From Mucispirillum schaedleri (GTDB taxonomy: Bacteria; Chrysiogenota; Deferribacteres; Deferribacterales; Mucispirillaceae): a stretch of 43,328 nucleotides of DNA. The position numbers were made by a program, and so were the translations under genes. The notes beneath the pieces were generated by a model. It saw only the letters and a list, made by a program, of their open reading frames with translations, made no database searches and had not been told where the DNA came from. Shown here piece after piece: positions 29,951 through 38,787 of the stretch; the first letter of the stretch is position 1, and every line of letters begins with the position of its first letter. Where the stretch lies: the NCBI GenBank assembly GCA_949287985.1, contig CASEIN010000068.1, forward strand, positions 1-43,328, written 5' to 3'.

Positions 29951-32900
29951 TTATTCCCCTTTATCGTCCATATCAGCAGCGTCATAATCATCATCTGTAT
30001 CAAAAGAGATGTTTTTAATAACTTCATCACTGCTTGGTATATCCTCATCTCTAATACCTGCACTCATATTGTTTAACTGCTCGTTAGTAATAAGCTCATC
30101 GCCTGTAAGCAGCTCAATATCAAGCACAAGACCTTGAAGCTCTTTTATAAGAACGTTAAAGGATTCCGGCATGTTTGGTGTAAAGCTAAAATTACCGTTT
30201 ACAATAGATTCATAAACTGCTGTTCTACCTTCCACGTCATCTGATTTTACAGTTAACATTTCCTGTAAAATATTAGCAGCACCATAAGCTTCCAATGCCC
30301 AAACCTCCATCTCACCAAGTCTTTGGCCACCAAACTGTGCTTTACCACCAAGTGGCTGTTGTGTAACAAGTGAGTATGGACCAGTTGAACGAGCGTGGAT
30401 TTTAGTATCTACTAAGTGGTGTAGTTTTAACATATACATTACACCAACAGTTACTTCCTGGTCAAAACGTTCCCCAGTTCTACCATCGTATAAAACTGTC
30501 TGCCCATCACTTTGGAAACCTGCCTCTTCAAGCATTGCTTTAATGTCTTTTTCTTTAGCACCATTAAATACTTCTGTAGCAACATGTTTTCCAAGTTTTT
30601 TAGCTGCCCAGCCAAGATGTGTTTCTAATATTTGCCCAATATTCATACGTGAAGGCACTGATAATGGGTTTAAAACTATCTCAACTGGTGTGCCGTCAGG
30701 TAAGTAAGGCATATCTTCTTCTGGTAATATACGAGAAACAATACCTTTGTTACCATGGCGACCTGCCATTTTATCACCAACAGATAAACGTCTGCGAATT
30801 GCAATATAAACTCTTACTGATTTTAATACACCAGCAGATAATTCATCGCCTTTTTCTATTTTTTTACGTTTATCTTGGAATTTTTCTTCTGCTTCTTTTT
30901 TAGCTTCGTTACATAATGCATCAGCTTTTGCATATTCTGCATCAAATTCTGCTTTATTATCTATATTTAATGTAGACATTTCCCTTGCAGCAAGTGGAGC
31001 TAAATTTTCTTCATTTAGCACTGTGCCAGCTTTTAAGCCTGCTGCATCAGCTTTTAATGTTTTACCTGCAAGTAATGATATAAGTTTATCTTTTCTTGCA
31101 TTTTCAATAGCTGCCACTTCTCTTGTATAAGCTGCTGCTATTTTTTCAGCTTCTTTTTGCTCTATTAATTCAGTTCTTGAGTCTTTATTAATATCACGGC
31201 GAGTCATAACCTGCACATCTAATATTGTTCCAGATATGCCCGGTGGAACTCTTAATGATGCATCTTTAACATCACCTGCTTTCTCACCAAATATTGCTCT
31301 TAAAAGTTTTTCTTCAGGTGTTGCCTGAGTTTCACCTTTTGGTGTAACTTTACCAACTAATATATCACCTTCTGAAACTTTTGCACCTATTCTAATAATA
31401 CCACTTTCATCAAGGTTTCTTAATGCTTCTTCAGATATATTTGGTATATCTCTAGTGATTTCTTCTGCACCTAATTTTGTATCCCTTGCATCTATTTCAA
31501 ATACTTCAATGTGAATAGATGTAAATGCATCTTCTTTAACAAGTTTTTCAGATACAAGTATGGAGTCCTCATAGTTATATCCCATCCATGGCATAAACGC
31601 TACCACGATGTTTCTACCAAGTGCAAGCTCACCTCTATCAGTTGCTGCACCATCTGCTAATGTATCACCTACTTTTACTTTTTGACCAGGTGTTACATTT
31701 GCATTGTAGTTAATACATGTATCTTGGTTAGAACGGCGATATTTCACTAAATCATGAACATCGATACCGAAAGAACCATCTTCTTTAATATATCTAACAA
31801 TTATAGTATCTGCATCAACATAATCTACAACACCATCATGGATAGATATTAATGCAGAACCAGAGTCAACTGCTACTTTTCTTTCTAAGCCTGTACCTAC
31901 AATTGGAGCATCAGTTCTAATTAACGGAACAGCTTGACGCTGCATGTTTGAACCCATTAATGCACGGTTAGCATCGTCATGCTCTAAAAATGGTATAAGA
32001 GCAGTAGAAACAGATACAATCTGCATAGGGGCAACGTCCATAAACTGAACTTCTGCTTTTGGCACATTCATATTTTCGCCTTTATACCTGCATGCTACTT
32101 CCTCAGTTTTAAAGTTACCTTTCTCATCAACTGGTGAGTTAGCTTGTGCAATATAAAAATCTTCTTCCTGTAAAGCATACATGTAAACTACTTCATCTGT
32201 TACTCTGCCGTTTTCAACTTTTCTATATGGAGTTTCAATAAAACCATACTCGTTAATTTTTGCATATGTAGTAAGGGAAGTAATAAGACCAATGTTTGGA
32301 CCTTCAGGTGTTTCAATTGGACATATTCTACCATAGTGTGAAGTGTGAACGTCACGAACTTCAAAACCTGCTCTATCTCTATTTAAACCACCAGGACCAA
32401 GAGCTGAAAGCCTGCGTTTGTGAGTGATTTCAGATAATGGGTTATTCTGGTCCATAAACTGAGAAAGCTGATAGCTTCCAAAAAATTCTTTAATAGAAGC
32501 TGATAATGGTTTTGCATTTAATAAATCCTGTGGAGTCATATCTTCTAAATCTTGTAAAGACATACGCTCTTTAACAGTTTTTTCCATTCTAGCAAGACCA
32601 ATACGGATATGGTTTTGTAACTGCTCACCAGCCGCACGAACACGTCTATGTCCTAAGTGGTCAATATCATCTATTTTCTCAATTCCTAAACGGATATTAT
32701 TTAACATTCTTACTGTTTCTACAATGTCTTCTTTAGTAAGAGTAATTGTATCAAGTGAAATAATATCTTCTGTAATTTTAAGCCTTTTATTTATTTTTAA
32801 ACGACCAACACGAGATAAATCATACCTTTTTGGGTTAAAAAATAAATTATAAAATTGAGTTGCTGCTGTATCATCAGTAGCAGGCTCACCAGGACGAAGT

Positions 32901-34024
32901 TTTTTGTATATTTCTATTAAAGCTTCTTCCTTAGTTTTAATTTTATCTACTGCCATAATATCTCTAATAGCAGAGTCAGAATTTTGCCTGTTTATAAATA
33001 ATAAGAAGAACTCTTTTATTTCATTAGCTTGAAATTCTTCAAGTAATTCTTCTGTAATTACAGTATTAGATTCAGCAATAACTTCACCATTAGCATCTAC
33101 TATATCTTGAGCTAAAAAGCCTTCACATAAATCTTTTGCTTCTATTTCATATTCATTTAAGCCAGATTTAACAACCTTTTTAAAAGCCCCTTTAGTAATT
33201 GCTGTATTTGGTTTAATAAGGTAATCACCTGTAGATGGGTCCTTAATACCAAGAGTTAATTTTTGGTCTGTAATAATATGGTCTTTACTAAACTCTCTGT
33301 AATATTTACCATCAACAAATTTTACTTTATCTTTTTCATAATATGTATCTAATATATCCTGATTAGTCATACCTAATGCTTTAAGTAAAACTGTAACAGG
33401 GATTTTTTTCTTTTTATCAATACGAACATACATTACGTTTTTGGCATCAAATTCAAAATCTATCCAAGAACCTCTGTATGGAATAATACGTGCACTATAT
33501 AAGTGTTTTTCAGAAACACTTTTACCAGCTGTTAAATCTTCAAAGAAAATACCAGGAGACCTGTGAAGCTGGCTAACAATAACACGTTCAACACCATTTA
33601 TAACAAATGTGCCTCTATCAGTCATAAGAGGAATATCACATAAATAAACATCACTTTCTGTAGCTGATAATGTTATTTTTTCGCCTGTATCTTCATTAAC
33701 ATCATGAGTAGAAAGGCGAACCTTAACTTTTAAAGGTGCAGCATAGTTTGTATTTCTATCTATTGATTCACGTGGAGAATATTTAGGCTTTTCTATTACA
33801 TAGCTTACATATTCAAGCACAGATGTATCGTTAAAATCAGTTATAGGGAATATTTCATGAAAAACTTCTTCTAAACCTTGTAACTTACGTTTATCTTCAG
33901 GTGTAAACTGCTGAAGAAATTCTGCATAAGATTGTTTTTGTACCTCTATAAGATCTGGTATATCAATAACTTTCTTAATTTTTGAAAAATTGATACGTTC
34001 TATTGGTTTTTTTGTTTTAAACAT
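29951..34024 (-). CDS. rpoB: DNA-directed RNA polymerase subunit beta
   Basis: Catalytic core subunit, 1357 residues. The rifampicin region reads [14 protein letters not shown] then [18 protein letters not shown]. Compared with E. coli, the residue at S509 is Tyr and I530 is Leu; the main resistance positions (S512, D516, H526, R529, S531 equivalents) are wild type. [12 protein letters not shown] and the C-terminal clamp region ([23 protein letters not shown]) are intact. A helical insertion of roughly 100 residues rich in Ala/Glu/Lys ([20 protein letters not shown] onward) is present, as in many proteobacterial-type beta subunits. The tail is very acidic ([13 protein letters not shown]). It is the penultimate gene of the ribosomal protein/polymerase operon. 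Confidence 0.99.
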   Translation of the reverse strand: MFKTKKPIERINFSKIKKVIDIPDLIEVQKQSYAEFLQQFTPEDKRKLQGLEEVFHEIFPITDFNDTSVLEYVSYVIEKPKYSPRESIDRNTNYAAPLKVKVRLSTHDVNEDTGEKITLSATESDVYLCDIPLMTDRGTFVINGVERVIVSQLHRSPGIFFEDLTAGKSVSEKHLYSARIIPYRGSWIDFEFDAKNVMYVRIDKKKKIPVTVLLKALGMTNQDILDTYYEKDKVKFVDGKYYREFSKDHIITDQKLTLGIKDPSTGDYLIKPNTAITKGAFKKVVKSGLNEYEIEAKDLCEGFLAQDIVDANGEVIAESNTVITEELLEEFQANEIKEFFLLFINRQNSDSAIRDIMAVDKIKTKEEALIEIYKKLRPGEPATDDTAATQFYNLFFNPKRYDLSRVGRLKINKRLKITEDIISLDTITLTKEDIVETVRMLNNIRLGIEKIDDIDHLGHRRVRAAGEQLQNHIRIGLARMEKTVKERMSLQDLEDMTPQDLLNAKPLSASIKEFFGSYQLSQFMDQNNPLSEITHKRRLSALGPGGLNRDRAGFEVRDVHTSHYGRICPIETPEGPNIGLITSLTTYAKINEYGFIETPYRKVENGRVTDEVVYMYALQEEDFYIAQANSPVDEKGNFKTEEVACRYKGENMNVPKAEVQFMDVAPMQIVSVSTALIPFLEHDDANRALMGSNMQRQAVPLIRTDAPIVGTGLERKVAVDSGSALISIHDGVVDYVDADTIIVRYIKEDGSFGIDVHDLVKYRRSNQDTCINYNANVTPGQKVKVGDTLADGAATDRGELALGRNIVVAFMPWMGYNYEDSILVSEKLVKEDAFTSIHIEVFEIDARDTKLGAEEITRDIPNISEEALRNLDESGIIRIGAKVSEGDILVGKVTPKGETQATPEEKLLRAIFGEKAGDVKDASLRVPPGISGTILDVQVMTRRDINKDSRTELIEQKEAEKIAAAYTREVAAIENARKDKLISLLAGKTLKADAAGLKAGTVLNEENLAPLAAREMSTLNIDNKAEFDAEYAKADALCNEAKKEAEEKFQDKRKKIEKGDELSAGVLKSVRVYIAIRRRLSVGDKMAGRHGNKGIVSRILPEEDMPYLPDGTPVEIVLNPLSVPSRMNIGQILETHLGWAAKKLGKHVATEVFNGAKEKDIKAMLEEAGFQSDGQTVLYDGRTGERFDQEVTVGVMYMLKLHHLVDTKIHARSTGPYSLVTQQPLGGKAQFGGQRLGEMEVWALEAYGAANILQEMLTVKSDDVEGRTAVYESIVNGNFSFTPNMPESFNVLIKELQGLVLDIELLTGDELITNEQLNNMSAGIRDEDIPSSDEVIKNISFDTDDDYDAADMDDKGE

Positions 34025-34059
34025 TATTTTATCACCACCATTGGTTCGTGAATTTTTGC

Positions 34060-34093
34060 AAAAACTGGGGGAAGCCCACTAAGAGCAACCCCC
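34060..34093 (-). terminator. Probable attenuator between rplL and rpoB
   Basis: GGGGG (34067-34071) pairs with CCCCC (34089-34093), reinforced by an inner GC/GC pair. On the minus strand it is followed by AGTTTTTG. It lies in the 123-bp rplL-rpoB gap, where many bacteria have a partial terminator that lowers polymerase relative to ribosomal protein synthesis. The U tract is short, so read-through is expected. Confidence 0.55.
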
Positions 34094-34147
34094 TGGTAAA
34101 TATTTTAAACACATAAAGTGTTATAATTAACTACTTGCGAAACTAAA

Positions 34148-34528
34148 TTATTTAACTTCAGCTGTTCCGCCTGCTTCAGTAAGTTTTTTAGCAATTTCTT
34201 CAGCTTCTGCTTTAGCAATGCCTTCTTTAACTGGTTTTGGTGCTTCATCAACTAATGCTTTAGCTTCTTTTAAGCCTAAGCCAGTGATTTCACGAACAAC
34301 TTTAATAACTTGAACTTTTTGTGCACCACCGTTAGTTAAAATAACGTCGAATTCAGTTTTTTCAGCTGCTGCAGGAGCTGCGCCGCCTGCTGCTGGAGCT
34401 GCTGCTACTGCTACAGGTGCTGCAGCAGAAACACCGAATACATCTTCTAATTCTTTTACGAAATCTGCAAGTTCAATTACAGACATATTTTTTAAAAATT
34501 CTAAAACTTGATCTTTAGTTACAGCCAT
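34148..34528 (-). CDS. rplL: 50S ribosomal protein L7/L12
   Basis: 126 residues. It has an N-terminal dimerisation helix pair ([25 protein letters not shown]), an Ala/Pro-rich hinge (about 34-56) and the C-terminal factor-binding domain ([10 protein letters not shown]...[33 protein letters not shown]). It forms the ribosomal stalk on L10. It lies 15 bp downstream of rplJ with a good ribosome-binding site. Confidence 0.99.
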   Translation of the reverse strand: MAVTKDQVLEFLKNMSVIELADFVKELEDVFGVSAAAPVAVAAAPAAGGAAPAAAEKTEFDVILTNGGAQKVQVIKVVREITGLGLKEAKALVDEAPKPVKEGIAKAEAEEIAKKLTEAGGTAEVK

Positions 34529-34543
34529 TTTTAAGCCTCCAAT

Positions 34544-35083
34544 TTACTGTTCGTTTTCTTTTTTAATTTTTAATGCATTAAGCACATTTACGAGACCGCG
34601 TGGAATATTCGCAAGCACGGACACGAAATTCGTAATCGGCGCGTTCATGCTGCCGAGAGCTTTCGCCAAAAGTTCTTCTCTGGAAGGTAAATCAGCGATT
34701 TTTTCAACGCCGCTTTGGTCAAGTGCCATTCCATCAAAATAACCACCTTTAATAACGAAAAATTTAGACATTACTGCATCTTTAGCATATTTTTTAGCTA
34801 ATTTGGCAGCAGCAGCAAAGTCACTTTTAACTACAACTAATGCAGTGGGCTCTACAAGAGTGTAGTCGATATCAGTAATATTCTCAGCGTTTAACGCTTT
34901 TTTGAGAAGTGTGTTTTTAATAACACGATAGTCATTACCAGCATCTTTAAAGCTTCTGCGTATTTCGTCCATTTGGTCAAATGTCAAACCTTTATAGTTT
35001 GTAACAATAACGCCAGCAGACTCTTTTATTTCAGCTGCAATACTATTAACAAGTTCTATTTTCTGCTCTTTACGCATTTTCAA
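34544..35083 (-). CDS. rplJ: 50S ribosomal protein L10
   Basis: Stalk base protein that carries L7/L12 dimers. MRKEQKIELVNSIAAEIKESAGVIVTNYKGLTFDQM is a typical L10 N-terminus, and the C-terminus has the amphipathic L12-binding helix. The frame is open upstream to 35194, but that part is the L10 leader RNA, not coding. GAGGTGA at 35087-35093 fits a TTG start at 35083 (five-base spacing, 179 aa). The ATG at 35077 (177 aa) would have an eleven-base spacing and is the alternative. Confidence 0.95.
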   Translation of the reverse strand: MKMRKEQKIELVNSIAAEIKESAGVIVTNYKGLTFDQMDEIRRSFKDAGNDYRVIKNTLLKKALNAENITDIDYTLVEPTALVVVKSDFAAAAKLAKKYAKDAVMSKFFVIKGGYFDGMALDQSGVEKIADLPSREELLAKALGSMNAPITNFVSVLANIPRGLVNVLNALKIKKENEQ

Positions 35084-35101
35084 GGTAATCACCTCATAAA
35101 T

Positions 35102-35172
35102 AACAGAGCCGGTTGAATATATCACGATAGTTTCCACAGGCCTTATACTGCTCACTGAAGGCAGACCCTGTT
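35102..35172 (-). ncRNA. Ribosomal protein L10 leader (autoregulatory mRNA structure)
   Basis: Between rplA and rplJ the minus strand folds with a nine-pair closing stem: AACAGGGTC (35164-35172) against GGCTCTGTT (35102-35110), including two G-U pairs. An internal GCCTT/AAGGC hairpin and bulged A-rich segments lie inside it. Position and shape match the L10 leader, where the L10-(L12)4 complex binds to repress its own translation. I have not compared it with the Rfam model. Confidence 0.65.
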
Positions 35173-35226
35173 TCTTCAACCCGCTTTTTGTCAATTTAAT
35201 TAAATAATAATATTTCTAATTTATCA

Positions 35227-35916
35227 CTAGAAATTTTTAGGGTCTATTTTAACACCAGGCCCCATAGTTGTTGATACATTAATACCTCTTAAGTATATAC
35301 CTTTACTTGAAGCAGGTTTTGCTTTAACAAGTGCATCAATAAGAGTTTTCATGTTTTCAACTAATTTGCTTGTTTCAAAGTTTTTTCTGCCGATAGGTGC
35401 ATGAACTATACCAGCTTTATCAACTCTAAATTCCACCATACCAGCTTTTAATTCTTTAACTGCTTTAGCTACATCATTTGTAACTGTGCCTACTTTTGGG
35501 TTAGGCATAAGCCCGCGTGGTCCTAATACTTTACCAAGTTTGCCCACCTTAGCCATCATATCAGGAGTTGCCACAACTTTATCAAATTCCATATAGCCAC
35601 CCTCAACCTTAGTGACTAATTCATCACCACCAACGATTTCTGCGCCGGCAGCTTCAGCTTCCTTAGCCTTTTCGCCTTTTGCAAATACTGCAACACGAAT
35701 AGTTTTACCTGTTCCGTTAGGGAGAACAACAGCACCTCTAACCATTTGGTCAGAATGGCGTGGGTCTACACCTAATTTAACTGCAGCATCAACACTTTCG
35801 TCGAACTTGGCAAAGGCTGCCTTTTGAGACAGTGCAATAGCTTCTTCTAAATCATATAATTTAGTTCTATCAACTAAACCGAAAGCTGTTGCGAACTTTT
35901 TACCTTTTCTGGACAT
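35227..35916 (-). CDS. rplA: 50S ribosomal protein L1
   Basis: 229 residues, full length, with the family's [37 protein letters not shown] and [18 protein letters not shown]. It forms the mobile L1 arm and, in many bacteria, represses the rplKA mRNA by binding its leader. It lies 29 bp after rplK, with a GGAG-type site. Confidence 0.99.
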   Translation of the reverse strand: MSRKGKKFATAFGLVDRTKLYDLEEAIALSQKAAFAKFDESVDAAVKLGVDPRHSDQMVRGAVVLPNGTGKTIRVAVFAKGEKAKEAEAAGAEIVGGDELVTKVEGGYMEFDKVVATPDMMAKVGKLGKVLGPRGLMPNPKVGTVTNDVAKAVKELKAGMVEFRVDKAGIVHAPIGRKNFETSKLVENMKTLIDALVKAKPASSKGIYLRGINVSTTMGPGVKIDPKNF

Positions 35917-35945
35917 TTCCGTGCTCCTCTTGCCAGTTTTCTACA

Positions 35946-36371
35946 TTAGCCTTCAATCTCATAACCCATACTTCTAGCAGAACCAGCTATAATTTTTATA
36001 GCTTGGTCTATATCTTTAGTATTGAGATCAGGCATTTTAATTTCTGCAACGCGTTTTAAACTCTCTCTTGAGATAACGCCAAGTTTTGCTTTACCAACAT
36101 TACTAGAACCTTTCTGAATTTTCATTTCTTTTTTGATTAATTCAGTAGCAGGTGGCATTTTAGTAATAAATGTAAAGCTTCTGTCTTCATATACTGTAAT
36201 AATAACAGGTATTGAAGAATCACCTAAATTTTGAGTCTGTGCATTAAATGCTTTACAGAACTCCATAATATTTACACCACGTTGACCGAGTGCAGGACCA
36301 ACAGGTGGTGAAGGGTTTGCTTTACCAGCAGCTATCAGCAGTTTTATCTGCCCTAGTACCTTTTTTGCCAT
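35946..36371 (-). CDS. rplK: 50S ribosomal protein L11
   Basis: 141 residues. The N-terminal domain contains [28 protein letters not shown], the thiostrepton-site proline helix. The C-terminal 23S-binding domain ends [15 protein letters not shown]. It is part of the GTPase-associated centre and is first of the rplKAJL group after nusG (54-bp gap). Confidence 0.99.
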   Translation of the reverse strand: MAKKVLGQIKLLIAAGKANPSPPVGPALGQRGVNIMEFCKAFNAQTQNLGDSSIPVIITVYEDRSFTFITKMPPATELIKKEMKIQKGSSNVGKAKLGVISRESLKRVAEIKMPDLNTKDIDQAIKIIAGSARSMGYEIEG

Positions 36372-36425
36372 TTGGCACCTCTAAAATAATCGTCTATAAG
36401 ACTAATTTATAACTTATTAATCAGG

Positions 36426-36953
36426 TTATTTGTCTTTTCTTTTAACCTGTAAATAGTCAAGCTCAATTGGAGTTTGACGCCCAAAAATACTAACTATAAC
36501 ACGAACTTTTTCTTTTTCTGGTGTAACTTCATCAACCACACCTTCAAAGCCTTGGAATGGACCGTCTACAACTTCCACAATATCATTTTTAATATATGTT
36601 GCAGCTATTCTTGGAGCTTCAGATTTTGCAAGTGCAAGCATAGCATTAACATCGTTTTCTGATATAGGCACAGGGTCAACCCCGCCTACAAAACCAGTAA
36701 CTTTAGGCAGGCTTTTTACTACATGCCATAAGTTTTTATTCATTTCCATATTAACTAATATATAGCCTGGAAATGTTTTCTTTTTACTAATTTTTCTTTT
36801 ACCGTTTTTAAGTTCTACAACATCTTCTGTAGGAATAAGAACTTCGCCTATTTCCTCATGTAAACCTTGAGTCTGCACTTTGTTTTCCAAAAGGGTTTTA
36901 ACGTGCTTCTCAAAACCAGAATATGTGTGAACAACATACCATTGCTTTGCCAT
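36426..36953 (-). CDS. nusG: Transcription termination/antitermination factor NusG
   Basis: 175 residues. The N-terminal NGN domain (QWYVVHTYSGFEKHV...FPGYILVNMEM...VTGFVGG) binds the polymerase clamp. The C-terminal KOW domain (GPFQGFEGVVDEVTPEKEKVRVIVSIFGR) contacts Rho or ribosomal S10. It starts four bases after secE, implying coupled translation. Confidence 0.99.
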   Translation of the reverse strand: MAKQWYVVHTYSGFEKHVKTLLENKVQTQGLHEEIGEVLIPTEDVVELKNGKRKISKKKTFPGYILVNMEMNKNLWHVVKSLPKVTGFVGGVDPVPISENDVNAMLALAKSEAPRIAATYIKNDIVEVVDGPFQGFEGVVDEVTPEKEKVRVIVSIFGRQTPIELDYLQVKRKDK

Positions 36954-36957
36954 ATAA

Positions 36958-37146
36958 CTAACCTATAACCTGCTGAGCAAGTTTTGAAACTATAAAATCA
37001 ACCACACCTAAATATGCAGTTATTAACCCTACAACTACTAAAACAACAAGTGACGTTGTTATTGTTGCTTCTTTCGTAGGCCAGCTAACTTTTTTTAATT
37101 CTTCTTTTACTTGATTGTAAAATACAACTGGTTTAAAACTTTTCAC
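36958..37146 (-). CDS. secE: Preprotein translocase subunit SecE
   Basis: 62 residues, the short single-span form. The cytoplasmic amphipathic helix VKEELKKVSWPTKEA is followed by one membrane helix (about 29-52). It clamps SecY in the translocon. It lies between tRNA-Trp and nusG, the usual place. Confidence 0.96.
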   Translation of the reverse strand: MKSFKPVVFYNQVKEELKKVSWPTKEATITTSLVVLVVVGLITAYLGVVDFIVSKLAQQVIG

Positions 37147-37170
37147 AATAAATCCTCATTTAAAAGCTGG

Positions 37171-37246
37171 TGGCAGACCAAGAGGGATTTGAACCCCCAA
37201 CCCCCGGTTTTGGAGACCGGTGCTCTGCCAATTGAGCTATTGGTCT
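37171..37246 (-). tRNA. trnW: tRNA-Trp (CCA anticodon)
   Basis: Full cloverleaf on the minus strand: acceptor AGACCAA/TTGGTCT, anticodon loop CTCCAAA, T-loop TTCAAAT. The 3' CCA is encoded (37171-37173) after discriminator G. It sits between rpmG and secE inside the operon, so it must be excised from that transcript. Confidence 0.97.
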
Positions 37247-37370
37247 ATTTAAACTTCTTCCAACAACTAGAGTTTATTTAAAAAACTTCTTTCTGCCTCA
37301 CATGGCAGCAATCTTAAATTATACAATAATGTATAAATATCCCTAATGGACTACAGACTAAAAACTACTG

Positions 37371-37520
37371 CTATTTTGTTTCTTTATGCAGAGTATGTTT
37401 CTTGTCAAACTTGCAGTATTTTTTAATTTCAAGTTTGCCAGTCATAGTTTTCTTGTTTTTAGTAGTAGTGTAATTACGACGCTTACATTCACTGCAAGCT
37501 AGAATGACAATTTCTCTCAT
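37371..37520 (-). CDS. rpmG: 50S ribosomal protein L33
   Basis: 49 residues from [17 protein letters not shown]. The upstream in-frame ATG at 37610 would add 30 residues that belong to the structured leader; AAGG nine bases before the ATG at 37520 supports the short form. The zinc ribbon is incomplete: the first CxxC (Cys9, Cys12) is present, but the second knuckle reads YCKFDKKH with only one cysteine. L33 therefore has three of the four usual ligands and may bind zinc weakly or with another residue. Confidence 0.94.
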   Translation of the reverse strand: MREIVILACSECKRRNYTTTKNKKTMTGKLEIKKYCKFDKKHTLHKETK

Positions 37521-37574
37521 TGAACCAAACCTTCTATTTATTAGCGCTGTCACACCATTTAAGGCTCCCAGCTC

Positions 37575-37592
37575 CCGCTCGATTTGGAGCGG
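37575..37592 (-). promoter_or_regulatory. Leader hairpin upstream of rpmG
   Basis: CCGCTC (37575-37580) and GAGCGG (37587-37592) form a six-pair GC stem with a 6-nt loop. It lies just after the likely transcription start and about 55 nt before the rpmG ATG. It could stabilise the 5' end of the operon mRNA or bind a ribosomal protein. Confidence 0.4.
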
Positions 37593-37601
37593 TAAGTTAT
37601 G

Positions 37602-37630
37602 CTTATACACTTAAATATTTTTAAATGCAA
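37602..37630 (-). promoter_or_regulatory. Promoter of the rpmG-trnW-secE-nusG-rplKAJL-rpoBC operon
   Basis: On the minus strand, TTGCAT (37625-37630), exactly 17 nt of AT-rich spacer, and TATAAG (37602-37607). No other good promoter is seen before rpmG, and the region between this and the tRNA-Thr gene is otherwise AT-rich with no coding signal. Confidence 0.65.
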
Positions 37631-37698
37631 GCAGTTTTTTTATTTTTTTTGTAAAAAATTATTAAAACCATAATTTTTACATATTTTATCATAATAAA

Positions 37699-37772
37699 AG
37701 CCCGAACCCGGAATTGAACCGGGGACCTCGTCCTTACCAAGGACGCACTCTAACCGACTGAGCCATTCGGGC
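37699..37772 (-). tRNA. trnT: tRNA-Thr (GGT anticodon)
   Basis: Cloverleaf with acceptor GCCCGAA/TTCGGGC, anticodon loop TTGGTAA and T-loop TTCAATT. The discriminator is T and CCA is not encoded. It is last of a four-tRNA cluster. Confidence 0.96.
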
Positions 37773-37812
37773 AGTTCATTCCAGTATATTAATTAATACT
37801 TATATTATGATA

Positions 37813-37886
37813 AGCGGGCGACGGGATTCGAACCCGCGACCCTCAGCTTGGAAGGCTGATGCTCTAGCCAACTGAGCTACACCCGC
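37813..37886 (-). tRNA. trnG: tRNA-Gly (TCC anticodon)
   Basis: Acceptor GCGGGTG/CGCCCGC (one G-C/T-G type wobble inside), anticodon loop CTTCCAA, T-loop TTCGAAT. CCA is not encoded. It is third in the cluster. Confidence 0.96.
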
Positions 37887-37896
37887 ATAATAAAGA

Positions 37897-37981
37897 TGGT
37901 GGGGAGAGGAGGATTCGAACCTCCGAAGGAAATTCCAGCGGGTTTACAGCCCGCCCCCTTTGGCCACTCGGGTATCTCCCC
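37897..37981 (-). tRNA. trnY: tRNA-Tyr (GTA anticodon)
   Basis: Class II tRNA with a long variable arm. Acceptor GGGGAGA/TCTCCCC, anticodon loop CTGTAAA, T-loop TTCGAAT. Discriminator A and CCA are encoded (37897-37899). It follows an intrinsic terminator-like hairpin. Confidence 0.97.
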
Positions 37982-37983
37982 GT

Positions 37984-38010
37984 AAAAAACACCGCCTTAA
38001 ATTAAGGCGG
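37984..38010 (-). terminator. Terminator-like hairpin inside the tRNA cluster
   Basis: CCGCCTTAA and TTAAGGCGG are separated by one base (an effective 7-pair GC-rich stem with an AT loop at 37992-38010). On the minus strand it is followed by TGTTTTTTA. It lies between tRNA-Thr(UGU) and tRNA-Tyr, only three bases before the latter. Confidence 0.75.
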
Positions 38011-38021
38011 AGTTTATATAA

Positions 38022-38094
38022 AGCTGGTGATAGGAATTGAACCCACAACCTGCTGATTACAAGTCAGCTGCTCTACCGTTTGAGCTACACCAGC
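38022..38094 (-). tRNA. trnT: tRNA-Thr (TGT anticodon)
   Basis: Acceptor GCTGGTG/CACCAGC, anticodon loop CTTGTAA, T-loop TTCAATT. CCA is not encoded. It is first gene of the cluster, 25 nt after the proximal promoter's -10. Confidence 0.96.
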
Positions 38095-38118
38095 ATTCGC
38101 TTTACTAAGCGGAAATAG

Positions 38119-38147
38119 TATATATTATGAATTTAGAATTTTGTCAA
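38119..38147 (-). promoter_or_regulatory. Promoter P1 of the tRNA cluster
   Basis: On the minus strand, a perfect TTGACA (38142-38147), a 17-nt spacer and TATATA (38119-38124). Confidence 0.75.
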
Positions 38148-38201
38148 GAACTTTTTTCAATTTTTTTCATCTTTATATTTAAAGCACTCTTGACGTTGAT
38201 A

Positions 38202-38230
38202 TATCTACATAAATTTATTTATTTTGTCAA
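38202..38230 (-). promoter_or_regulatory. Possible upstream promoter P2 of the tRNA cluster
   Basis: A second perfect TTGACA (38225-38230) with a 17-nt spacer and TAGATA (38202-38207), on the minus strand about 80 bp upstream of P1. Tandem promoters are common for stable RNA genes. Confidence 0.5.
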
Positions 38231-38278
38231 TAGTTTTTTTCAAATTTAAAAAAATTTTAGTGCTTTATTATTATTACA

Positions 38279-38307
38279 TTGATAAATTTTAATTTATTTG
38301 CTATATT
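38279..38307 (+). promoter_or_regulatory. Promoter for the small membrane protein gene
   Basis: TTGATA (38279-38284), a 17-nt spacer and TATATT (38302-38307), 26 nt before the ATG at 38334. Confidence 0.6.
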
Positions 38308-38333
38308 TTATACAACTTCAGTAGGAGGATACA

Positions 38334-38549
38334 ATGTTATACCTGCTTAATTACATTTCGAATTTTTTATGGGTTAATTTTTCCATGCAGATTAGCCCAA
38401 ATTATGAGGCAGCAAGCAAACATATGGCATCAAAAAGTGTTTCTAGTAAAGATATGTTTGTATTTATTATTTTTGGTATAATTGCACTGGTGTTCGTTAT
38501 TTTTCTTGTTTTTGTATATTTCAAAGAACGTAATAAACCTAGATACTAA
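38334..38549 (+). CDS. Small single-span membrane protein, 71 aa, unknown function
   Basis: It starts at the ATG at 38334 behind a strong GTAGGAGGATAC site. Residues 1-18 are aromatic and weakly hydrophobic (MLYLLNYISNFLWVNFSM), then a polar stretch, then a clear membrane helix at about 42-63 (FVFIIFGIIALVFVIFLVFVYF) followed by KERNKPRY. The basic tail suggests a cytoplasmic C-terminus. It has its own promoter and terminator, so it is a real monocistronic gene. I do not recognise the family. Confidence 0.75.
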   Translation: MLYLLNYISNFLWVNFSMQISPNYEAASKHMASKSVSSKDMFVFIIFGIIALVFVIFLVFVYFKERNKPRY

Positions 38550-38590
38550 AATTATAACATAATATAATATTTTATTGTTCGCACATTTTT

Positions 38591-38618
38591 ATGAGCAGTT
38601 AAGCTGCTCATTTTTTTT
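38591..38618 (+). terminator. Intrinsic terminator
   Basis: ATGAGCAG and CTGCTCAT form an eight-pair stem with a 5-nt loop, followed by eight T (38611-38618). It lies 41 bp after the small membrane protein's stop. Confidence 0.9.
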
Positions 38619-38745
38619 ATTTATCTACACTTTTTTATTACATTTATTATCCTTTTTTTATTAACTTTTACAATTTTGTAAAACTATTTTCTTTTTTATT
38701 TTTAATTTTTCCTTTGTTATCAATTAATTATATCTTTTAATGTTT

Positions 38746-38760
38746 TGGCATACTATTTGA
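38746..38760 (+). promoter_or_regulatory. Sigma-54-like promoter candidate for amt
   Basis: TGGCAT-N5-TTGA has the GG of the -24 element and the TTG of the -12 element at the right spacing, but GA replaces the conserved GC. It lies 28 nt before the amt start. Ammonium transporter genes are often under sigma-54/NtrC. No better sigma-70 promoter is obvious nearby. Confidence 0.35.
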
Positions 38761-38787
38761 CTTTATATTGTCATATGGAGGTTTACT

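Noticed and set aside
35084-35194. N-terminal extension of L10
   Set aside because: The extra residues do not resemble L10, and the DNA folds as the L10 leader; GAGGTGA supports the start at 35083/35077.
37521-37610. Thirty-residue N-terminal extension of L33
   Set aside because: It covers the operon leader hairpin and has no counterpart in L33 proteins.
37621-37698. Relic of a tuf gene between tRNA-Thr and rpmG
   Set aside because: No EF-Tu-like residues in any frame; the stretch is simple AT-rich DNA.
38746-38760. Control of amt by the NtrC-like regulator at 19077-20084
   Set aside because: That regulator lacks the sigma-54 contact loop, and nothing else links the two loci.
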